From Conidiobolus incongruus B7586 (lineage: Eukaryota > Entomophthoromycota > Entomophthoromycetes > Entomophthorales > Conidiobolaceae): a stretch of 19,435 nt of DNA. Each line of letters begins with the position of its first letter. Position 1 is the first letter of the stretch. The notes beneath the pieces are model-generated. The model saw only the letters and a list, made by a program, of their open reading frames with translations, had not been told where the DNA came from and searched no databases. The position numbers and the translations under genes are program-made. Below, piece after piece: positions 9,607 through 17,300 of this stretch. The stretch lies in NCBI GenBank assembly GCA_000697335.1, contig JNEM01009224.1:1-19435 (forward strand), given 5' to 3'.

Positions 9607-11131
9607 ATGGATTATCTTTGGGAAGCTAAAAATATGATTAATAAAGTGTACTCACTTATTATTTGTTCATTTCCTAAAATTCTAATTTATTGAATAGAAA
9701 AAATGCAGTGTTAAATGTCACTGAAACAGAAGCCAAAGTTATGGAAGCAACTAACGACGATGGATGGTGCAGTTCTTCTACTTTAATGTTAGAAATATCT
9801 CAAGCTACCTTTAGCTTGTAAGTTTTATTTTGATTTTATATTATTAAAAGACTAATGTTTCAATCATTCAGTCCTTTATTTAATGAGGTAATGGGAGTGA
9901 TTAGTAAAAATTTTGAAGAAAGAGATAGACGTACCTGGAGACAGATTTACAAGGTGTTTAGTAAATATCGTCTTGATGAATTTTAAATTTACCTTTTGGT
10001 TTTTAGACATTGACTCTATTGGAGTATCTAATTAAAAATGGTTCCGAGAGAGTAGTAGATTACGCAAGAAATTCTAGTTACTATCTCAAAACTCTGAAAA
10101 ACTATAGATATGTGGATAGTAAGGGTAAAGATCAAGGTATCAACATCAGAAACAGAGCAAAAGAAATTCTCGAGCTTTTGTCTGATTCAGACAGGATTAA
10201 GCAAGAGAGAAAGCAGGCCAAAGCCAATCGATTCAAGTACGGAGGAATGGGAAATCAACCAAGCGCAATTGGAAGTAATGGCGGTATATCCTCTTATGCT
10301 GGTGGATTCGGTAGTCAAAGCAGCTCAGGTACAAGTAGATACTCGTCTTCAGGTTTGCACTACAGTGGTAGTTCAATTGACAATTATAATCGTGGCGGAT
10401 CTAATTATAGTGGTCGTAGTGCTTTTGATCGCTATGAATCAAGATCATATTCCAACAGTGCTAGTGCTAGATATGATGAGGATGTCAGTGATGAATTTAC
10501 ATCCGCAAACACATCACCTATCAACACTAATAAGCCCACTCCTAAAATTCCAGTCGAGCAAGACTTATTCAGTTTTGATGATCCAGCCCCTTCTTCCGCT
10601 TCCAATTCAACAAAGCCCACCACCTCAACTGCCAACCCGCTTGACGACTGGGGTGATTTTGGTAGCACTTTAGCTGAAACCACCAAGCCAGCTGTCACCC
10701 AATCTCAGTCTTCCAACTTACTATCCACTGCCAATAATGATTTTGATGATGACTTTGGTGACTTTAAATCAGCAAATGCTTCAAACCCAACCCACCCTGC
10801 CAACATTTCCTTGAATACACCCACGACCACTGGCAATACTCCACCTAATAGCCAAAATAATGGATCAAATCAGAATGGCTCTTTGAATGCCCAGAACACT
10901 TTGGAATTGAAGTCAACCAGTATTTGGGGTAAAAAGTCCAATTTATTCCAATTAGATAATCTTGTTGACTCCAATACATCAATCAAGCCACAGTCAAACA
11001 CACTTTCCATGAATCAAATGGCACAGCAGCAACATCAAAATGCATTCAATATGGCATTTTCCTCCAGCAACGCTCAATCACAGTCATCATCTAAGAAAAA
11101 TACCAATGACCCTTTCAGCAGCTTAATTTAA
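9607..11131 (+). CDS. ENT3: Epsin-like ENTH-domain clathrin adaptor of the Ent3/epsinR type
   Basis: Exons are 9607-9647, 9698-9817, 9872-9953 and 10007-11131, giving 455 aa. The ENTH domain covers about residues 1-145: WEAKNMINKVKNAVLNVTE, then ATNDDGW, WRQIYKTLTLLEYLIKNGSE, and KGKDQGINIRNRAKE, followed by a Lys/Arg-rich helix end. This domain binds phosphoinositides and bends membrane. The rest is a Gly/Ser then Ser/Thr/Asn-rich disordered tail with adaptor motifs: DDWGDF (294-299) and DFGDF (330-334), acidic-phenylalanine motifs of the kind that bind AP-1 gamma or GGA ear domains; LFQLD (394-398), a clathrin box; and DPF (449-451). I see no ubiquitin-interacting motif and no NPF repeat, which favours the TGN/endosome epsin (Ent3, CLINT1) over plasma-membrane Ent1/2. 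Introns of 50, 54 and 53 nt all fall within the ENTH part. AATAAA is at 11164. Confidence 0.92.
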
Positions 11132-11508
11132 TTCACATTTTACTTAATTGTTTAACTGATTTGAATAAATAGTCATCACTTAATGCTTTATTCTACAAAA
11201 TATACAGCTATTTTTCCTATTAAATCAAACTGTTAAAATATGACAAATGATAAACACGATTTATTTAATTAAATCTATAAATATTTTATATATCTGATAT
11301 TTAGTATATTTAACTGATAATCATTAATTAAAAGTAAATTTTCCCTTGAGATTTATTAAGATTTAAATTATCCAATCATAGTTGGTCAATATTTCTAACA
11401 AGTATAAAATAGTAAAACAGTAGTTAGGTGGAAAATAAGGAAATAACCATATGTAAAATATCAGTATCAATATATGATAGTTTTATTGATACCAAGATAA
11501 TATCAAAA
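11132..11508. other. Convergent intergenic gap, ENT3 / EAPP
   Basis: This holds only 3' flanks of the two convergent genes. A likely ENT3 poly(A) signal AATAAA is at 11164-11169, 33 bases past the stop. A frame overlapping this gap on the minus strand is a shadow of the EAPP gene. Confidence 0.6.
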
Positions 11509-12213
11509 TTAAGGAGGGGAAGAGATAACATTAAAGAAATGAAATAGTTCTTCATGATCATACATGCCCAGTTGATTTTCACAATATTCACAATGAACAG
11601 GAAAAAATTGATTGGGAGAGAGTAAAGTGGCAATATCTGTTCCAATTTCCATCTCTTGCGTAATTAAAATAGGGTCTGTTTCCACCAGTTTTCCTTTCTC
11701 ATATTTAAATAATTTAGATGTATCAACTCTAACATTTTTAGCAAACATTGCTCTAAATTGATTTTTGAACCTTGTATGACTATTCAAATATAGTTAATTT
11801 TGATTAAAATTAATACATAAAAATATTTACGCTTGACAATCATAGCAAACCGTGGTCCAACACATAGCACACGAGAGAATAGCGTCTGTAGAATGAGAAT
11901 TGGTATTTTGAACCAATGTATCGTATTCTATTAAGATTGTTAGTTTCGCTAATATTTAATTACAAATAATAACTAGTAACCTTTAATTGTTTTTTGATAC
12001 CATAGCTCATCAATATCATCTAAATTATCGTCATATAACAAATCTTCTTTAAATATGTCATTATTTGATATAACTAAACAAATTATTAATTATATATAAT
12101 ACTGATTCTAAAACAAATAAATTACACTCATTTGTATCTGAATCATCAGACCCATCATATGTTTGTTTAAATTCAATTTCTTGTTCTTCAAATTGATTTG
12201 TAGGAGTTGACAT
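11509..12213 (-). CDS. EAPP: E2F-associated phosphoprotein (EAPP)-like zinc-binding protein
   Basis: Exons in transcript order are 12213-12126, 12073-11981, 11927-11831 and 11779-11509, giving 182 aa with phases 1, 1 and 2 matching. The N-terminal 60 residues are acidic (DGSDDSD, YDDNLDDIDELWYQK). Two CxxC pairs follow in DAILSCAMCWTTVCYDCQ (Cys80, 83, 88, 91), then HTRFKNQFRAMFAKN (94-108), then a third pair in HCEYCENQLGMYD (Cys156, 159), ending EELFHFFNVISS. Human EAPP has the same order: DAVLNCPACMTTLCLDCQ, YKTQYRAMFVMN, CTECSTEVAVYD and DEVFHFFNVLAS. EAPP was described as a nuclear E2F-binding phosphoprotein. Its role in fungi, which lack E2F in many lineages, is unknown. The protein is shorter than human EAPP (about 285 aa), mostly in the N-terminal acidic part. 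The second cysteine pair to RAMF spacing is tightly kept, which supports the exon 3/4 join. Introns are 52, 53 and 51 nt. Confidence 0.88.
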
Positions 12214-12700
12214 GCTAATAAATCCAAATCTAATTAGTATTAACTTATTACCTATATAAATAGAATAACAAGTTTATATCAAATTTATGGGATTTGAAAT
12301 TTCAACTGTACCAATAAATTTGAAAATTTAGAAAAGAGTAAAGTTGAAAAATAATAAAAATACTTAAATGACTATAGAAAAAATACTAGATTTTAAAAAG
12401 ATAAAATACTTGATTTCTAGGTAATATTTTTGTTGTTGATAAATAATATAAAAATTTATTAATAAAATACATGAAGTAATTGAAATTGTATTTATATATA
12501 ATATTTTAGTAATGCATAAAATTTATAATTATTTGATTTCTTATCTCTATTTAGTAAAAAACTAAAATATGCTATTTTTGAGTAATATCTAAATCATAAA
12601 AGACAGAGTTGTCCCATAATAGGATATCAAGGAATAATGAAATAAATAATTGATAATAAGTTGAATTATAAACCTGTATATTAATTGAATTTATTAAACA
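12214..12700. other. Divergent promoter region, EAPP / DAD2
   Basis: 487 bases separate the two divergent start codons, so both promoters must lie here. The sequence is uniformly AT-rich with no open frame and no recognisable operator or CCAAT cluster. Confidence 0.6.
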
Positions 12701-13147
12701 ATGCAACATAATCCGAGGTTATCAATTAATTTACCAAGAAGAAGTACTGTTATTCCAGAACATAATGTTCAGAACATTATCCAAACCATTCAACAAAAAT
12801 CTGAAGAATTACACGATATTCAAGTTTTACATTCTCAAGTAGTCAGTTTAAAAGAAAAATTACTAACTATATCGGAACATCTTAATAATCTTGATGACAG
12901 TTATCAGCGTAATTTATATATAGTTTGCTATCAAGCTATTTATTTATTTATTGGTATTTTCTACTTAGTTATCACACAAATAATGAGCAACTGGAGTAGT
13001 GTATTTAATAATATTAATTTAACAGGTATTATTTATAATGCAAATATCAATACTAAACCGCTAACAATAAGTTTAGAACAATTAATAGAAGATGAAAACT
13101 CACCAGATCTCATCCGTATACCAATCAGTCGAGATTATCATAACTAA
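12701..13147 (+). CDS. DAD2: DASH/Dam1 complex subunit Dad2
   Basis: Exons are 12701-12908 and 12969-13147, giving 128 aa. Dad2 is a small coiled-coil subunit of the DASH complex, which rings kinetochore microtubules and couples chromosomes to depolymerising ends; it is a fungal hallmark. The coil (about 22-65) reads NIIQTIQQKSEELHDIQVL, then HSQVVSLKEKLLTISEHLNN. After splicing it continues DDSYQLITQIMSNWSSVFNN, matching the Dad2 pattern of an alanine or serine turn followed by (A/S)NW-x-x-V(F/L)-x-x-I. LIRIP (117-121) near the end matches the LVRIP motif of filamentous-fungal Dad2. The 60-nt intron (12909-12968; GTAATT donor, TACTTAG acceptor) is a multiple of three and stop-free. If it is ignored the gene appears to encode a 148-aa protein with a false hydrophobic segment. 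Its length is close to budding yeast Dad2 (133 aa). Confidence 0.85.
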   Translation: MQHNPRLSINLPRRSTVIPEHNVQNIIQTIQQKSEELHDIQVLHSQVVSLKEKLLTISEHLNNLDDSYQRNLYIVCYQAIYLFIGIFYLVITQIMSNWSSVFNNINLTGIIYNANINTKPLTISLEQLIEDENSPDLIRIPISRDYHN

Positions 13148-14319
13148 CTATCTTTCCTGTATATTAAGACTTGATTAAATATCATTATTTAATTTTGCTC
13201 TTAATTTATTATTTACATCAGTTTTTTGACATATTTGGTTATTAGTTGCATCTAGTCAAATCAATCAAAACAGAATTTTCGAAATATATTAAATTACATC
13301 GATATACTAGACAAATAGGCTATATATTAATTCCTTAGTTCAGTGCAGTATTTTTAATTGATTTCATATATAAAATTAAATATGGTATTTATCTTTTATC
13401 TTCTGTTTGGTATGTAATAAATTACAAAGTATATAACTGATATAAATATTAAATATTAAATTTTTTCAAAAACCATTGAATTTTGATATTTTCCTCTTAT
13501 ACCAATTATATATGAATATAAAATATGTTTAAAATTATTTTGCTCCAAAATTGAATCAAATTCATTATGTTATTATTCATAATAAAATTATTTTGAATTA
13601 AGGGATTGAAGGTATACATTTTTCAAATTCAGTAATTGTGAAATATTCTTATTTAAAAAGTAAATCATATCATTAATTATCATTAAATGTTATTATATTT
13701 TATTGACAATCAATTCGATATTCTAATAAAAATGGATTCTTGCATTATAAATTATTATATTAACTTTGGTAAGGCGATGTACAAGTACAATTTTAAATAA
13801 ATATTTTTAATCCAATAAATAAAAATTAACTACTTGTTTCAAAAAGAAAGCCAATTATAAACATGCATGTGATAAAAGATTTGTATATTTGGATAAAAAA
13901 TATCAAATAAATTATTCAAAATCTCCTACTCTTATGGTATATGACAGTAAAATAAAAAACGCATCAAGCTTTCAACAAAAAAATCAAATAATTTAAACAC
14001 TCTTTTGGGATTTATTATACAACTATTTCCTTTTTAAATGAAATCGAAAAATATTAAATCAATGTGAATCCCATAATATTGATATGTTGAAATTATGAAA
14101 ATTAATTTATATAAATGATTTTGAATCCAATAACATTTTTAAATTAAATTGATGTTTAAGATTCATTATTAATCAATTATTTAATAGTTAATATAAGTTA
14201 ATTCAAAAATATATATATATATAACAATTTTTATAAATACATACATATAACTAGTTTCAATCATTTTTTATTTTAACTTAAAAACATTCACCTTGTTTCA
14301 ATTCATTTAATAATTAAAC
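13148..14319. other. AT-rich intergenic region, DAD2 / BRR2
   Basis: This holds the DAD2 3' flank and BRR2 promoter, mostly over 80 percent AT. The only coding-like patch is the doubtful mini-gene at 13732-13996. Nothing else stands out. Confidence 0.5.
13732..13996 (+). CDS. Doubtful two-exon small protein, unrecognised
   Basis: A possible 60-aa product comes from exons 13732-13768 and 13851-13996. Exon 1 is MDSCIINYYINF plus one base and ends at a strong GTAAGG donor. The phase fits an acceptor AAAG at 13850, after which 48 codons stay open (ANYKHACDKRFVYLDKKYQI onward) to a TAA. Against it: the implied 82-nt intron is longer than all confident introns here (50-61 nt), its acceptor is poor (AAAG, whereas the confident ones end CAG or TAG), and no family is recognised. 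It could be an open stretch arising by chance. Confidence 0.18.
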
Positions 14320-17300
14320 ATGGCTGAAGAATACGCAAAAAGTACTCAATATCAATATGTAGCAAACTCGAATTTGGTCACACAAGCCGATCGCTCTCAA
14401 ATTGCTCGTAGAGATAATGAGCCTACTGGTGAGCCTGAGAGCTTAGCAGGCAGAATTAACATCAAAGAGTTCGGAAGTAGAGCTGTAAGAGATAAAGTAC
14501 CTACTCAAGAAATAAAAAAGCATAAAACTTCCCATAAATCTGGAGATAGATCAAAACGCAGAGATGATGATATACGAAGAAATACACTACTAAATTCTGT
14601 ATTAAGCACATCAGAAGATTTTGAAGGATTAAACTATCGTCCAAAAACACATGAAACGAAATCCCTGTATGAAATGTTATTAACTTTTGTATCTAAACGA
14701 CTTGGCGATCAATCTCATGAGATCTTAAGAAGTGCCACGGATACGGTCCTTGAGATACTTAAAGACGAGAATATGAAAGATAGCTTGAAAAAAAGCGAGA
14801 TTGACTCCATTATTGGAACCATAACTTCAGAAGAGTTGAATCAGCTTCTAAACGTAAGTCGGAAAATCAATGATTATAAATCAGTGGATCAAAAAGAAAA
14901 TAATGGAACTCAAGAAGAGCTAGATGATGAACTAGGTGTCGCTGTTGTGTTTGACGATGAAGAGGAGGATGAGGATCAAGCTGGTGGCCAATTTGAGGTA
15001 AAAGAGAGTTCCGATGAGGAAGACAACGAAGACGAAGATGGCCAAAATGCTCAAGACTCTATGGACATCGACCAAGCATACCCCTCTTTCAATCCATCAA
15101 ATGATGAAGATAACATCAACCAAGCCCGATTTGCTGCTTCCAACAAAGATGTCATCCACCCTCATGAGATTCATGCTCACTGGCTTCAAAAACAAATCAG
15201 AGAATATTTCTCAGATTCCCAAGAAGCTGAAAGTATGACATATCAAACCAAAGAAATCCTCTTTTCGGATGTTGATGCCAGAGAGTGTGAAAATCAACTT
15301 ATGCAGCTCTTTGATTTTGACCAGGAGAAATTTGCTCTTATCAATCGCTTCATTAAGAACAGAGATGTTATTGTGTGGTGTACCAGGCTGTCTGAAGTCG
15401 GTGGGCCCCAGTCCCAAGAAGATTATCAAAAGATTGCTTCTGAAATGACTGAGCTTGGATTAGACTGGATTTTGAAAGCTATGCGAGGTGGCCAGGAAAC
15501 TGTTCCAGAATCTATTCCTGCTGAAAATGGTGACGCTAGCCCCCACCCTCGATCACATCCTACCGATTTGCCAACGACTGCCACATCCAAATATCTCCCC
15601 AAATCCTCCATTGACTTGGAGGACCTTGTGTTCAAAGAAGGCAACCACTTACTTTCAAAAGAAAAGTGTGTTTTACCTGCTGGTACTACCAAAACTAAGA
15701 AAAAAGAATATGAAGAAATCCAAATTCCCATTCCAACCCGTCAGCCTGATCCTCCCGAAAGCTTGATTAGCACCAAACAGTTGCCTGAATGGGCTCACGA
15801 ATCCTTTAAGGGAATGCCTAATTTAAATCGAGTCCAAAGTGAAGTGTTCCCTGCAGCATTTGGTCAAGATGACAATATTTTGCTCTGTGCCCCAACTGGT
15901 GCTGGCAAGACCAATGTTGCTATGCTAACCATTCTGAATGAGATCCATAAACACTATGATGAAGAAACTCAAAGTCTCAACTTGAACAACTTCAAGATTG
16001 TCTATATTGCCCCAATGAAAGCCTTGGTTCAAGAAATGGTTAATACCTTTACCAGAAGACTATCATATTTAGATATTAAGGTTTCTGAACTTACTGGTGA
16101 TTCTCAGCTCACTAAGGCTCAAATCGCTGAGACTCAAATCATCGTCACGACTCCCGAGAAATGGGACGTTATCACTAGAAAAGCCAATGATCGCAGTTAT
16201 ACCAATTTGGTACGATTGATTATTATTGATGAAATTCACTTACTCCACGACGATCGTGGCCCTGTTTTGGAAAATATTGTTGTCAGATCATTACGTCATA
16301 TGGAGCAGACCCAAACCATGATCCGTCTCGTTGGGCTTAGTGCCACCCTTCCCAATTATCAGGATGTTGCTGACTTTTTACGAGTTCCTGAATCGAATGT
16401 TTTCTTTTTTGATAGCAAGTTCCGTCCTTGCCCTCTCAAACAGAATTTCATTGGTGTCAGTGAAAAGAAGGCCATTAAAAGATTCCAAGTAATGAACGAA
16501 GTTACTTATGAAAAAGTTATGGAACAAGCTGGCAAAAACCAGGTTTTGATTTTTGTTCATTCCCGTAAGGAAACTATCAGAACTGCCACCTTCTTAAGAG
16601 ATACTGCTTTAGATCGCGAGACAATTGGGATGTTTGTTAAGCCTGAATCGGCTAGTAGAGCCGCTTTGGAAAGTGAAGCTGAGTTAGTCATTGATTCTAA
16701 CTTGAAGGAACTCCTTCCATATGGCTTTGCTATACATCATGCTGGTATGAAGCGTGAGGATCGTACTGTCGTTGAACAGCTCTTTTTGGAAAAACACATC
16801 CAAGTTCTAGTATCCACAGCTACTCTTGCCTGGGGTGTCAATCTTCCAGCCCATACCGTCATTATTAAAGGTACCCAAATCTACTCCCCAGAAAAAGGAA
16901 GATGGGTTGAGCTTAGTCCACAGGATGTTCTTCAAATGCTTGGCCGAGCTGGCCGTCCTCAATTCGACTCATTTGGTGAAGGTATCATTATTACTACCTT
17001 AAACGAGCTGCAATATTATTTGTCCTTGTTAAATACCCAGCTTCCTATTGAAAGTCAGTTAATCAGTAAGCTTACTGATAGCTTAAATGCCGAAATTAGT
17101 TTAGGAACAATCAGGAACCGTGAGGAAGCTGTCCAATGGCTGGGATACACTTATCTCTATGTCCGAATGCTCAGAAATGGACCACTGTATCAAGTCAGCC
17201 ACAGTGAATTCAAAGATGACCCTACTTTGGTACAAAGGCGAACTGATTTAATTCATGCCGCTGCACTTTTATTAGACCAGTGTCAATTGGTTAAATATGA

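Noticed and set aside
10110-10698. 187-aa plus and 88-aa minus frames inside ENT3
   Set aside because: They overlap the low-complexity Ser/Gly/Asn coding region of the epsin tail and are out-of-frame shadows with no homology.
15014-15766. Open frames on both strands inside BRR2
   Set aside because: The BRR2 frame is continuous with clear family homology over the whole segment, so these are shadows.
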